Source of the DNA: [Clostridium] hylemonae DSM 15053
Lineage (GTDB): Bacteria; Bacillota; Clostridia; Lachnospirales; Lachnospiraceae
Direction of reading: 5' to 3'
DNA: 64,000 bases
Assembly (NCBI RefSeq): GCF_008281175.1
Contig: NZ_CP036524.1
Location: forward strand, 1,922,001 to 1,986,000
The notes beneath the pieces were generated by a model. It saw only the letters and a list, made by a program, of their open reading frames with translations. It was not told where the DNA came from and searched no databases. This document shows positions 52,307-60,671 of the stretch, piece by piece (the first letter of the stretch is position 1; each line of letters begins with the position of its first letter). A program made the position numbers and the translations under genes.

Positions 52307-52609
52307 TTAAGGGATTTTGTGGATTGTGGCGTACGGCGAAGGAAAGGCGGCAGGGTGCTGCGGACCGGTCTGTGCGCTTGCAATCCGTAAGTGAAACGAA
52401 CAAGGTATAGCCGGACACCGACAGATGCGATAGGAAATCTGGATGATTTCCTATCTTAGCTGTCTCAGAAACTGCACTTGTAGTGCAGTTTCTGGTCTGT
52501 CTATACCTTGTTCGTTTCTCTAACGGCTTGACAAAGCTCCCTCCAACGGCTCGCAGCACCCTGCCGCCTTTCCTTCGCCTGTTACCCCGCAAAGTTCTAA
52601 ATCACTTAA
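52307..52609. repeat. Large foldback element, copy 1 (cloverleaf-like)
   Basis: The outer stem is 28 perfect base pairs, 52335-52362 with 52552-52579 (ends GGCGAAGG.../...CCTTCGCC). It extends imperfectly outward: 52307-52317 with 52599-52609, 10 of 11. An inner stem of 18 perfect pairs (52393-52410 with 52501-52518, GAAACGAACAAGGTATAG) extends to 26 with two mismatches. Inside are two hairpins: 52429-52455 (11-bp arms, loop TGGAT, closed further by GACAG 52420-52424/CTGTC 52460-52464) and 52467-52493 (12-bp arms, loop TGT). No plausible coding frame. Confidence 0.85.
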
Positions 52610-52691
52610 TGTGTGGGACCCCCCTGGGGCCAGTCTTAATGGATCTACACTGTAGATAGGTTTATCCATTGTGACAGCCTGGGAATCTCAC

Positions 52692-53011
52692 GTTGAGAAT
52701 GTTTAGATTCCTTGTGATGGAGCAGGCAGAGGGGACGGGTGTGCAGGACTGTGGAAGGGCGTTCGGAGGCAGACGTGGAAGCCGTTGCTTTAAAACGAGC
52801 CGGAAGCAGACACGGGAATGTTATCACAAATAACATTCCCGAGAGCCTCTGAGGGAGGAAATCCTTTCAGGATTTCATTCCGAATAGGCTCGGTTGTCTG
52901 CTTCCGGCTCGTTTTACAGTTACGGCTTCCCGGCTGCCGGAGCGCTCTTTCACAGTCCTGCGCCCCCGTCCCCTCTGCCGTCCACCGCCAATCTTCCTAA
53001 ACATTCCCAAC
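52692..53011. repeat. Large foldback element, copy 2 (cloverleaf-like)
   Basis: The outer stem pairs 52725-52761 with 52943-52979 (37 positions, 33 Watson-Crick, 3 G-U wobbles in plus-strand RNA, 1 mismatch). It extends outward: 52692-52706 with 52997-53011, 14 of 15. Inner stem is 20 perfect pairs, 52792-52811 with 52896-52915 (AAAACGAGCCGGAAGCAGAC), plus GGAAGCCGT 52777-52785 with 52922-52930. Inside are hairpins 52813-52841 (12-bp arms, loop CACAA) and 52858-52876 (8-bp arms, loop TTC, closed further by GAGCCT 52843-52848/AGGCTC 52886-52891). Between the copies (52610-52691) lie only small hairpins. It ends 10 bases before the leuA stop. Confidence 0.85.
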
Positions 53012-53021
53012 AAACTCCCAA

Positions 53022-55010
53022 TCACTTCTGGTTTCGGAATTGTATTGGTGTTATATTGTATGCCTTTTTAAAAAGCCGGTTGAAATGTTCTACATTCTGG
53101 TATCCTACGGACAGGGCTATGTTTTCTACTGTCATATTGCTGCTCTTCAGCAGTGCTCTCGCCTTTTTCATGCGGATCTTCTTTACGAGATCCCCGAACG
53201 TCATTCCGGATTTTTCCTTAATGTATTTGGAGAGGTACGGCTTTGACAGGAAGAACTTTTCAGACAGATCATCCAGTGTTATATCTATATAGTTTGCCTG
53301 AATATAGTTCAAGATCTCGATCATCCTCGCATCTTTACACGTATCTGAGCTTCCGATCGCCTCTATCTTATTGACTGCCACAGTGAGCGCCTCTATGGAA
53401 GCACTGATGATATCCGCGTCAATGCCTACGCCCCAGAGTGCTTTTCCGTTGCAGATAATGCCTACATATGCCACCGCCTTGGAGGAGGAGCCTTTTGTGA
53501 GAGAATGCTCTTCGTAGAATGTAAGCTCATAACTGATGTTGAAATACTGCTTGATCGCATTGCTCACTGCATCGAGACGTCCATTTCCCATGGCTGTGAT
53601 CACACGGCTCTCGCCGTTGTGATTGATAGTTGTCTCTGCGGTGATCCCGTCTACCTGTTTAAAATGACACTCATCAATATGAAACACTGGTTTTGTATTT
53701 ACATAGTTGTCTGAGAATATCTGGTATACCCAGTCCGGCGTCAGCTCTTTATGTGCCTTGTCGGAAACATCCTTCACAAGATATCCGACTTCTTCTCTCA
53801 TCTTTTCCGGAAGGTTGATGCCATAACTCTGCTTCAGAATGTAATTTACGCCGCCTTTTCCGGACTGGCTGTTGATCCTGATGACATCCGAATCGTATCT
53901 TCTCCCGACATCCTGCGGGTCGATCGGGAGGTACGGAACAGTCCATTTTCCGCTCTTTCCGTCATCTTTCCAGGCCATTCCCTTGGCGATCGCATCCTGA
54001 TGAGAACCGGAAAACGCGGTGAAGACAAGATCGCCGGCATAAGGCTGACGCTCATAAACGCGCATTCTCGTAAGCTGCTCATATTTCTCACGTATTTCCC
54101 CCATATTGGAAAAGTCAAGGCCAGGGTCCACACCGTGGGAGTACATGTTCATAGCCAGAGTGATGATATCTACATTTCCGGTGCGCTCGCCGTTGCCAAA
54201 CAGTGTTCCCTCTATTCTGTCTGCTCCGGCCAGCATTCCCATTTCCGCGGTCGCGACACCGCTTCCACGGTCGTTGTGCGGGTGGAGGCAGAGAATCACA
54301 TTATCGCGGTAATTCAGATGCTTGTGTACGTATTCCAGCTGGCAGGCAAACACATGCGGCATCGCGTTCTCCACTGTAGTCGGTATGTTGATGATAGCCT
54401 TGTTGTCCGCAGTCGGCTTCCACACATCCAGCACAGCATTACACACATCTACCGCATAATCCACTTCTGTCCCCGGGAAACTCTCGGGACTGTACTGGAA
54501 TGTAAAGTTTCCTTCCGTTTCGTCGGCCAGTTCTTTCAGCAGTTTTGCGCCGTCCACGGCAATCTTCTTTATCTGCTCTCTGCTTTTCTTAAAGACCTGT
54601 TCCCTCTGAGCCACTGATGTTGAATTGTACAGGTGGATCACCGCATGGGGCGCTCCCTTTACCGCTTCAAATGTTTTCTTTATGATATGCTCTCTTGCCT
54701 GGGTGAGCACCTGCACCGTCACATCGTCCGGTATCATGTCTTTCTCGATCAACGTCCTCATAAACTGGTATTCCGTCTCTGAGGCAGCCGGAAATCCGAC
54801 TTCTATCTCTTTAAAACCTATGTCCACGAGCATCTGGAAAAACTCCAGTTTTTCCTCAAGGCTCATCGGCTCGATAAGAGCCTGGTTCCCATCTCTTAAA
54901 TCAACGCTGCACCAGATGGGCGGACGGTCCACGTATTCCTTTTTCACCCAGTCGTATGTAACTTCCGGCGGCATAAAATACTGTCTTTCATACTTTTCAA
55001 AATTTTTCAT
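53022..55010 (-). CDS. leuA: 2-isopropylmalate synthase fused to a C-terminal AraC-type DNA-binding domain
   Basis: A 662-residue protein. Residues 1-330 are the LeuA2-type catalytic barrel: [19 protein letters not shown] (about 31-49), [30 protein letters not shown] with metal ligands, [14 protein letters not shown]. Residues about 430-550 are the leucine-binding LeuA dimer domain ([40 protein letters not shown]). Residues 563-662 are a complete AraC/XylS domain with two helix-turn-helices ([50 protein letters not shown], then TPIQFR). The synthase condenses acetyl-CoA with 2-ketoisovalerate, the first step of leucine synthesis. Start 55010 follows AAAGGAG; the frame continues 19 codons to a TTG. 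leuBCD are not nearby. Confidence 0.93.
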   Translation of the reverse strand: MKNFEKYERQYFMPPEVTYDWVKKEYVDRPPIWCSVDLRDGNQALIEPMSLEEKLEFFQMLVDIGFKEIEVGFPAASETEYQFMRTLIEKDMIPDDVTVQVLTQAREHIIKKTFEAVKGAPHAVIHLYNSTSVAQREQVFKKSREQIKKIAVDGAKLLKELADETEGNFTFQYSPESFPGTEVDYAVDVCNAVLDVWKPTADNKAIINIPTTVENAMPHVFACQLEYVHKHLNYRDNVILCLHPHNDRGSGVATAEMGMLAGADRIEGTLFGNGERTGNVDIITLAMNMYSHGVDPGLDFSNMGEIREKYEQLTRMRVYERQPYAGDLVFTAFSGSHQDAIAKGMAWKDDGKSGKWTVPYLPIDPQDVGRRYDSDVIRINSQSGKGGVNYILKQSYGINLPEKMREEVGYLVKDVSDKAHKELTPDWVYQIFSDNYVNTKPVFHIDECHFKQVDGITAETTINHNGESRVITAMGNGRLDAVSNAIKQYFNISYELTFYEEHSLTKGSSSKAVAYVGIICNGKALWGVGIDADIISASIEALTVAVNKIEAIGSSDTCKDARMIEILNYIQANYIDITLDDLSEKFFLSKPYLSKYIKEKSGMTFGDLVKKIRMKKARALLKSSNMTVENIALSVGYQNVEHFNRLFKKAYNITPIQFRNQK

Positions 55011-55047
55011 CACATGCTCTCCTTTTACCTGTTCTATACATTGATAA

Positions 55048-55088
55048 TTATCTGAATTTTCTTTCAATACACTCTTCTTTTCAGATAA
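55048..55088 (-). promoter_or_regulatory. Inverted repeat upstream of leuA, possible operator
   Basis: TTATCTGAA (55048-55056) and TTCAGATAA (55080-55088) are exact reverse complements separated by 23 bases, centred about 58 bases before the leuA ATG. Centre-to-centre spacing of 32 bases equals three helical turns. It could be a self-binding site for the fused AraC domain. Chance occurrence in AT-rich DNA is possible. Confidence 0.4.
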
Positions 55089-55150
55089 ACATTAATCAAC
55101 TTTATTGTCTTTTTTTATACTTCTATATCCTAACATATGCATTCAAAAAA

Positions 55151-55177
55151 GGAAAGTGACAATTTTAATCACTTTCC
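55151..55177 (-). terminator. Terminator of the sodium:solute symporter gene
   Basis: Minus strand GGAAAGTGA, loop, TCACTTTCC, then TTTTTT. It lies between the symporter stop and the leuA promoter region. Confidence 0.85.
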
Positions 55178-55223
55178 TTGATGTTTATTATTATATAAAA
55201 CTGTACAATTATAGAATTTATAT

Positions 55224-56753
55224 TTAATTTGCTTCCAATGACCGTTTCTTTGTAATTGTAACTTTTTCCTCATAACACGTAAATATTTCATCGACATGTT
55301 CTTTCCCAAGTTTTGGTGTTACTATGCTCACAACCGGCACTATTACAAGTCCAGCGATCATAGCTGCCGCCCCGGCATTGATCGGCGATGCTATATAGTG
55401 CAGGAACATATTGGATACCGTGATACCTACGCCCGCCGCAAAACTGGCCCATACAGCCGCTTTCGTGACGCCTCTCCAGTACAGTCCGTACAGGAAAGGG
55501 GCGAGAAATGCCCCGGCGAGCGCACCCCAGGAAATTCCCATAAGCTGGGCGATAAAGGTCGGCGGATCCAGTGCGATCACTACAGAAACCGCGATGAAGA
55601 AGACAATGAGCAGCTGCATTGTTCTGACCTGTTTCTTCTCACTCATATTTTTCATCACATTATCCTTCAGAAAATCCAGCGTCAGCGTAGAACTTGATGT
55701 AAGCACAAGAGATGCCAGCGTTGACATGGATGCGGAGAGCACGAGGACGACGACGACCCCTATGAGCACATCCGGCAGTGTGGATAACATATGCGGTACA
55801 ATACTGTCAAAAACTACATTTCCGGTCTTGTCATAGATAGCGCTTCCGTCAAACAGCCGTCCAAATCCTCCGAGGAAATAACTTCCGCCGGCCACAACAC
55901 AAGCAAATAAGGTAGATATTACCGTTCCGGTATTGATCGCTTTCTCGTCTTTGATAGCGTAAAATTTTCCGATCATCTGAGGGAGTCCCCACGTTCCGAG
56001 TGATGTCAGAATAACGACTCCAAGCAGATTTATAGGGTCCGGACCAAAGAACGACGTGAATGCCCCCGGCTGTCCCATCGTTACCGGCACGTCACTTGGA
56101 ATTTCTGCCATCTTGCGGACAGCCTCAATAAATCCGCCCTGTCCGCTCAGGACTGCCGCAATGACCGCAGCAATGCCGATCAGCATGATGATCCCCTGGA
56201 TGAAATCGTTGATGGCTGTTGCCATATAACCGCCTAGTATAACATAGATTCCGGTAAATACAGCCATGACCACGACACAGTATGTATATGGAATGTTAAA
56301 CGCCATCTCAAACAATCTGGACAGACCGTTGTATATCGAAGCCGTATAAGGAACGAGAAAGATAAATACAATGGCGGACGCTGCTATCTTTAGCGCTTTA
56401 CTGCTGTACCTTTCCCCGAAAAAATCAGGCATTGTCTTAGATTTCAGATGCTGGCTCATAACTTTCGTACGCCGGCCGAGCACGACCCATGCGAGAAGAC
56501 TGCCGATCAGTGCATTGCCGATCCCTATCCAGGTGGAGGACAGGCCATATTTCCAGCCGAACTGCCCCGCATAACCTACGAACACAACCGCAGAAAAATA
56601 AGAAGTACCATAAGCAAACGCTGTGAGCCACGGCCCGACAGAACGCCCTCCCAACACAAATCCGTCTACACTCGTCGCATGCTTTCTCGAATAAAGCCCT
56701 ACAACTACCATAACTGCAAAGAATACAATAAGCAGCGTCAACTTGATACCCAT
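55224..56753 (-). CDS. Sodium:solute symporter (SSS family)
   Basis: A 509-residue protein with about 13 membrane segments. SSS signatures include VDGFVLGGRSVGPWLTAFAYGTSYFSAVVFVGYAGQFGWKYG (split over helices 1-2), GGYMATAINDFIQGIIMLIGI near 195, and the Na+-site helix LSASMSTLASLVLTSSSTLTLDFLKD near 345. It resembles PutP/PanF; whether it carries proline, pantothenate or another solute is not evident. AGGAG sets ATG 56753. Expression is probably from the TTGACA promoter whose -35 lies at the border of a palindromic repeat. Confidence 0.88.
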   Translation of the reverse strand: MGIKLTLLIVFFAVMVVVGLYSRKHATSVDGFVLGGRSVGPWLTAFAYGTSYFSAVVFVGYAGQFGWKYGLSSTWIGIGNALIGSLLAWVVLGRRTKVMSQHLKSKTMPDFFGERYSSKALKIAASAIVFIFLVPYTASIYNGLSRLFEMAFNIPYTYCVVVMAVFTGIYVILGGYMATAINDFIQGIIMLIGIAAVIAAVLSGQGGFIEAVRKMAEIPSDVPVTMGQPGAFTSFFGPDPINLLGVVILTSLGTWGLPQMIGKFYAIKDEKAINTGTVISTLFACVVAGGSYFLGGFGRLFDGSAIYDKTGNVVFDSIVPHMLSTLPDVLIGVVVVLVLSASMSTLASLVLTSSSTLTLDFLKDNVMKNMSEKKQVRTMQLLIVFFIAVSVVIALDPPTFIAQLMGISWGALAGAFLAPFLYGLYWRGVTKAAVWASFAAGVGITVSNMFLHYIASPINAGAAAMIAGLVIVPVVSIVTPKLGKEHVDEIFTCYEEKVTITKKRSLEAN

Positions 56754-56788
56754 AATGTTCTCCTCTTCTCTCATTTTGTCGATTATTT

Positions 56789-56812
56789 CGCTTTAAACCG
56801 TTACGCTTTAAA
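56789..56812 (-). promoter_or_regulatory. Direct repeats upstream of the symporter gene
   Basis: CGCTTTAAA occurs at 56789-56797 and 56804-56812 (minus strand TTTAAAGCG twice, 15 bases apart), between the promoter and the start codon. The position suits an operator. Related ACTTTAA-like words continue upstream. Confidence 0.35.
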
Positions 56813-56837
56813 GTATTAAAGTTTTTAAGTCTAAAGT

Positions 56838-56866
56838 AGAATATCATATACGAAAGCCTTTGTCAA
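56838..56866 (-). promoter_or_regulatory. Promoter of the symporter gene
   Basis: Minus strand TTGACA, 17-base spacer, TATTCT, 85-115 bases before the start. The -35 overlaps the end of the 88-base palindrome. Confidence 0.65.
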
Positions 56867-56950
56867 TAGGGGACAGGTTAAAATGAATTGGGGACGGGGT
56901 TTTTCTAGAAAAACCCCGTCCCCAATTCATTTTAACCTGTCCCCTATTGA
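56863..56950. repeat. GGGGACGG palindromic repeat, copy 2 (88-base perfect palindrome)
   Basis: Every base from 56863 to 56906 pairs with its partner from 56907 to 56950; the centre is CTAG. The left arm reads TCAATAGGGGACAGGTTAAA, then TGAATTGGGGACGGGG and TTTTTCT. It shares the blocks TAGGGGACAG and AATTGGGGACGGGG with copy 1. The perfect symmetry suggests recent insertion or active maintenance. Confidence 0.85.
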
Positions 56951-56961
56951 TATCTTCAAAA

Positions 56962-56989
56962 AAAGATGAAGCATTTCTACTTCATCTTT
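56962..56989 (-). terminator. Terminator overlapping the mgsA stop codon
   Basis: Minus strand AAAGATGAAG, 8-base loop, CTTCATCTTT followed by a T-run. The stem's first arm includes the last sense codons of mgsA, and the stop TAG is in the loop. Confidence 0.8.
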
Positions 56990-57453
56990 TCTACTCTGTC
57001 CTGTATCGTCTTATTGAAATTCTCAACCTTGCGGCTGTACACTTCTGTCATATATTTTGAGTTCAGCATGAAATCTGCTGTCGCCAGGTTGTTTGCTATC
57101 GGGATATCGTACACTACAGCGATACGAAGCAGCGCCTTTACATCCGGGTCATGAGGCTGGGCCTCGAGCGGATCCCACAGGAATATCATAAAGTCGATCT
57201 GGCCTTCCACTATCTTGGCGCCTATCTGCTGGTCGCCCCCCAGCGGTCCGCTGTTGTATCCTTTTACCGGCAGTCCTGTACGCTCCGCGATAAGTCTCGC
57301 TGTCGTGCCTGTACCGCATAAAAAATGGTTCTTAAGTACGTCTTTATTCTTATCGCACCAGTCCACCAGCTCTTTCTTCTTGCCGTCATGAGCCACCAAT
57401 GCTATATGCTTTGCTTTTCCGATCTCAAATGTTACGTAATTTTCTTCTAACAT
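56977..57453 (-). CDS. mgsA: Methylglyoxal synthase
   Basis: A 158-residue enzyme converting dihydroxyacetone phosphate to methylglyoxal and phosphate. Motifs are IALVAHDGKKKELVDWC, LCGTGTTARLIAERTGLPVKGYNSGPLGGDQQIGA with the catalytic Asp in GGDQ, FLWDPLEAQPHDPDVKALLRIAV, and IPIANNLATADFML. AAGGAG sets ATG 57453. It lies 25 bases after an ABC permease gene and is probably co-transcribed with it. Confidence 0.95.
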   Translation of the reverse strand: MLEENYVTFEIGKAKHIALVAHDGKKKELVDWCDKNKDVLKNHFLCGTGTTARLIAERTGLPVKGYNSGPLGGDQQIGAKIVEGQIDFMIFLWDPLEAQPHDPDVKALLRIAVVYDIPIANNLATADFMLNSKYMTEVYSRKVENFNKTIQDRVEKMK

Positions 57454-57478
57454 ATATTCTCCTTCCTGTCTGTTCTGA

Positions 57479-59047
57479 CTAGTCCCACTGTTCCATCGTT
57501 TCAAATCTTCCCACTGTCAGTAATGCGATCAGGACTGTAATCATCATACTATAAATCAGCATAATAGGAAAGACAAAATTGTAATTTATGAGAAATCCCA
57601 TCAGCGCGGCCAGACCGATGCCTGCTCCTAATATACCGCCCTGCACGGCCATTGCAAAAAGATTTTTTCCTGTGCTTCCAAGTGTACTGCCCAGAATGCT
57701 CTCCCCGAGTATCTTTATATAGAGGCGGTTTGCCTGCAGCACACAGTAGATAAGGATACACATTATGATCTGATATACCGGAATATGCCATGCGATCCCT
57801 ACAGGAACAGCCAGTACAATGCCGTCCGCAAGCGACTTCACATGTTCCATCGCTGTCGCATACCAGAGCTTCTTCATCGGTTTGTCCGGTATAAGGTAAA
57901 TATATGGGTTGGCGAGCTCTTTGTTCCATTTCCCGAGATATCCCGTGGTAAGAAATATCAAATAAGCCATTACGCCGAGCAGCGACAGTCCCGGCGGTAT
58001 TTTCTCCGGCTTGTCTATCACAAAGACGCAGATGGCGGCGCCTATTATGCTGTACAGCGTCATTGCACCGAATATAAAGAACTTTTCTTTTTTATATTCC
58101 AGCAGCTGCCTGTAAAAAATCGCCTTCGCTCCTGAACCTTGGTAATGCATTCCCGCCTTTTTGAATTTTTTCTTCCTGCCGACCGAGAGAACGACCTCCC
58201 CCTTTTTGCTGCGGCTTTTCATCTCTGCATAATCGTCCGCAAACTTGGCCGCGTCCTCGTAATAGGCGCCGCTGCATTTCATGCGGAACGCGGCAAAAAA
58301 CATGCCTGCGCAGCTTAAAAAGAACAGAACACTGCCAATGACATTTACAGTTTCAGGACCGAGTATCACAAGCCTCACGGACGCCACACACCATCCTGCC
58401 ACAGGAACGAGCTGCAGCGCGGGAAGATTAAAGATGCCCTCCGCCGCCGCAGCGGAAAACCCGTTCTTTTTTATGAAGAGCAGAACGATGGCCGCGATGA
58501 CTCCTATGAGCACATATATACTCTTGCAAATGATCTTTACAAGCGGTTCAAACCGCTTTTCTTTTGCATACAGAAATATGATGAGACTTGCCTCAAACAC
58601 TGTCTCACATACAAACATCACAAAATAAAGCAGAAAAGCTCTCCAGACGGACAGATGAAATATTGTGACACCTGCAAGCGCTATCGCCACATCGATCACC
58701 AGATTAATAATAAAGTTCTTAGCGGCGCCGTACAAAAGAATTTTCTTCGGGCTGACAGGAGCCGGAAAGATATAATGAGAATGACTCGGCTTAAAAATCA
58801 CCCCTTTAAGCTTTGCATACGATATAAAATTGGAACACACAGCAATATACAGCCACACCGTAAGGATGTAAACCAGACTGTTTACAGAATCAACTCCGCC
58901 GCTCCTTGCAAGGATCCCCCAGCCGACCAGGATCATTACGATATAAGCGCCGATCAGTACAATGTAAATATAGGTGAGCGGCTTCTTCATCGCTTTCCTG
59001 AGACGATTGGAAAATGTGCGTTTTGTCAGGTACATTAAAGCATCCAT
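57479..59047 (-). CDS. ABC transporter permease, putative exporter
   Basis: A 522-residue membrane protein with about 12 segments, starting MDALMYLTKRTFSNRLRKAMKKPLTYIYIVL. A soluble, basic stretch near 285-320 (SRSKKGEVVLSVGRKKKFKKAG) separates two membrane halves. This is the clostridial putative ABC exporter family paired with a small ATPase. ATG 59047 overlaps the ATPase stop as TGATG; a GTG lies one codon earlier. The substrate is unknown. Confidence 0.8.
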   Translation of the reverse strand: MDALMYLTKRTFSNRLRKAMKKPLTYIYIVLIGAYIVMILVGWGILARSGGVDSVNSLVYILTVWLYIAVCSNFISYAKLKGVIFKPSHSHYIFPAPVSPKKILLYGAAKNFIINLVIDVAIALAGVTIFHLSVWRAFLLYFVMFVCETVFEASLIIFLYAKEKRFEPLVKIICKSIYVLIGVIAAIVLLFIKKNGFSAAAAEGIFNLPALQLVPVAGWCVASVRLVILGPETVNVIGSVLFFLSCAGMFFAAFRMKCSGAYYEDAAKFADDYAEMKSRSKKGEVVLSVGRKKKFKKAGMHYQGSGAKAIFYRQLLEYKKEKFFIFGAMTLYSIIGAAICVFVIDKPEKIPPGLSLLGVMAYLIFLTTGYLGKWNKELANPYIYLIPDKPMKKLWYATAMEHVKSLADGIVLAVPVGIAWHIPVYQIIMCILIYCVLQANRLYIKILGESILGSTLGSTGKNLFAMAVQGGILGAGIGLAALMGFLINYNFVFPIMLIYSMMITVLIALLTVGRFETMEQWD

Positions 59048-59742
59048 CACCGCTTCCCTCCTGTCAATTCAAAGAACAGGTCATCCAGGTCTTTTCCGCC
59101 CACTTCTTCCTTTGTGTAAGAACCGATGATATGGCTTTTCTCCATCACGAACATAACATCCCACAAATCTTCCACCATCTCAAGCATATGCGTGCTGATC
59201 AGCACGGTCACTCCCTGTTCCCGCAGTTCGAGCACAGTCTCTTTCAGTTCCTTGATGGCCTTCGGGTCCAGACCCACCATAGGTTCATCCAGCAGTATGA
59301 CCTTCGGTTTGATCGCCAGCGCACAGCAGATGCTCACTTTCTGCATCATACCCTTTGACAGTTCGTTTCCAAGCTTATCCTGCTTATCCTCCATCTCATA
59401 ACGCCGGAGCATTTCCTCGATCTCCCCGTCCGTTATCCCGCTGTTGTAAGCATGCCGGATATATTCGATATGCTCCCGGACCGTAAGCGCCTCAAACATG
59501 TTCGGTATCTCAGGCACATAGGCAAAACATCTCTTGGCATCGAGCGTTTTAGCGGGAATCCCCTGAATCTGTATCTCTCCATTGTAGCGCAGAAGTCCCG
59601 CTATGCTTTTGATTATCGTAGATTTTCCGGCGCCGTTTGGCCCCAGAAGAATACCTACCCGGCCGTCCGGCACGAAAAAACTTACCTGGTCCACCGCCAG
59701 GACTTTTCCATAAGATTTGCTGAGATTCTGTATTGCCAACAT
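59047..59742 (-). CDS. ABC transporter ATP-binding protein (ABC-2 type exporter)
   Basis: A 231-residue ATPase. Walker A is LLGPNGAGKSTIIKSIAGLL, Q-loop YVPEIPNMFEALTVREH, signature LSKGMMQKVSICCALAIKPKVILLDEPMVGLDPKAI (LSKGM replacing LSGGQ) and the H-loop VLISTHMLEMVEDL. The LSKGM variant is common in ABC-2 exporter ATPases. It leads an ATPase-permease-mgsA operon from a strong promoter. Confidence 0.92.
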   Translation of the reverse strand: MLAIQNLSKSYGKVLAVDQVSFFVPDGRVGILLGPNGAGKSTIIKSIAGLLRYNGEIQIQGIPAKTLDAKRCFAYVPEIPNMFEALTVREHIEYIRHAYNSGITDGEIEEMLRRYEMEDKQDKLGNELSKGMMQKVSICCALAIKPKVILLDEPMVGLDPKAIKELKETVLELREQGVTVLISTHMLEMVEDLWDVMFVMEKSHIIGSYTKEEVGGKDLDDLFFELTGGKR

Positions 59743-59800
59743 AACTTTTTCCTCCTGCTGAGCTTGAATGTCGTTATTTTTGTACTATTCATTTAATACA

Positions 59801-59829
59801 ATGATACATTAACCGACACGTCATGTCAA
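59801..59829 (-). promoter_or_regulatory. Promoter of the ABC exporter-mgsA operon
   Basis: Minus strand TTGACA, 17-base spacer, TATCAT. TTAAT and ATTAA flank the -10 as a short inverted repeat, a possible operator. Confidence 0.75.
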
Positions 59830-59870
59830 GAGAAACTGCGGCAATAAGCGGCAGCATAAAGCAGAACAGC

Positions 59871-60671
59871 CTAAATTTCAAACACTTCTTTGTCGTCAGG
59901 GACGAAAAGATTTCCATGGTAATACTGCTTTCCTTCCTCCGTATATAACTTCTTCCGCACCGGCAGATGTGTCTCTTCTGTGTGATATAATATGAGATTC
60001 ATAACGCCCAGCTTCTCAGCCAGTTCACACGCCTCTTTCACTGTACTGTGGTGCTTCTCATAAGGACGGAACTTGTCGGCCTCGCTGTAGAGACAGAAGG
60101 CTTCATGCATCAGCCAGTCACTCTGTCTGACATAGCGCTCCTGGCACTCATTGAACGGCTCGTCTCCGCAGCAGGTTATCCTGCGTCCCTCTGCCGTCAC
60201 CATGGAAAAGCCGAACTGCTTCGCTTTCGTGGAGCCTATGTCAAAAAAAGTGACCTTTTGTCCGATGACCTCCCTGCTGTCGCCATCTTCCACTTCTATA
60301 AAACGGATACGCCCGCCTATATGTTTTGTCACCTTCTTCTGTATCGTAAGGCCTGCGATCGTCGTGATCTTCCCGGCAAGATCGCTGTGACAGTATATAC
60401 GCAGTTCTCCTTCATAAGCCCCCTGGTTCATCTTCTGCCCTGTCATCCGTATGATCCAGATAAGGCCGAGAAGATGGTCTATATGCTCATGCGTCAGGAA
60501 AATATCGTGAATATCCTCCAGCCTTATATTCACATCCTTCAATATCTTCAGTATCTGGTTGCCCCCTCCTGCGTCTACAAGAAAGTGGCGGTCCCCTTCA
60601 GACAGAACAAAGCACGTATTGTAACACTCCGTCACCGCCGCATTGCCTGTTCCAAGTATCGTCAGTTTCAT
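59871..60671 (-). CDS. MBL fold metallohydrolase, RNase Z-like
   Basis: A 266-residue metallo-beta-lactamase-fold protein. The metal-binding motif is FLTHEHIDHLLGL near residue 60, with an N-terminal LTILGTGNAAVTECYNTCFVL and FLVDAGGGNQILK. Later ligands are CCGDEPFNE, HEAFC and LILYHTEE. RNase Z and related hydrolases share these; the GTGxAxxxxxxNT start and lack of an exosite arm make a different MBL hydrolase as likely as tRNase Z. It directly follows the oxidoreductase gene (adjacent bases). Confidence 0.82.
   Translation of the reverse strand: MKLTILGTGNAAVTECYNTCFVLSEGDRHFLVDAGGGNQILKILKDVNIRLEDIHDIFLTHEHIDHLLGLIWIIRMTGQKMNQGAYEGELRIYCHSDLAGKITTIAGLTIQKKVTKHIGGRIRFIEVEDGDSREVIGQKVTFFDIGSTKAKQFGFSMVTAEGRRITCCGDEPFNECQERYVRQSDWLMHEAFCLYSEADKFRPYEKHHSTVKEACELAEKLGVMNLILYHTEETHLPVRKKLYTEEGKQYYHGNLFVPDDKEVFEI

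Noticed and set aside
52284-52592. Open frames within the foldback elements
   Set aside because: Their products are read across perfect inverted repeats and have low-complexity, non-homologous composition; the repeat structure explains the sequence better.
52307-53011. Integron attC sites or a CRISPR array
   Set aside because: No attC core GTTRRRY/RYYYAAC pair at the ends, no integrase, no regularly spaced short repeats. Stems are much longer than either class.
55011-55223. T-box or leucine leader-peptide attenuator before leuA
   Set aside because: I find no T-box sequence, no specifier loop and no run of leucine codons. The one hairpin there belongs to the symporter gene's terminator.
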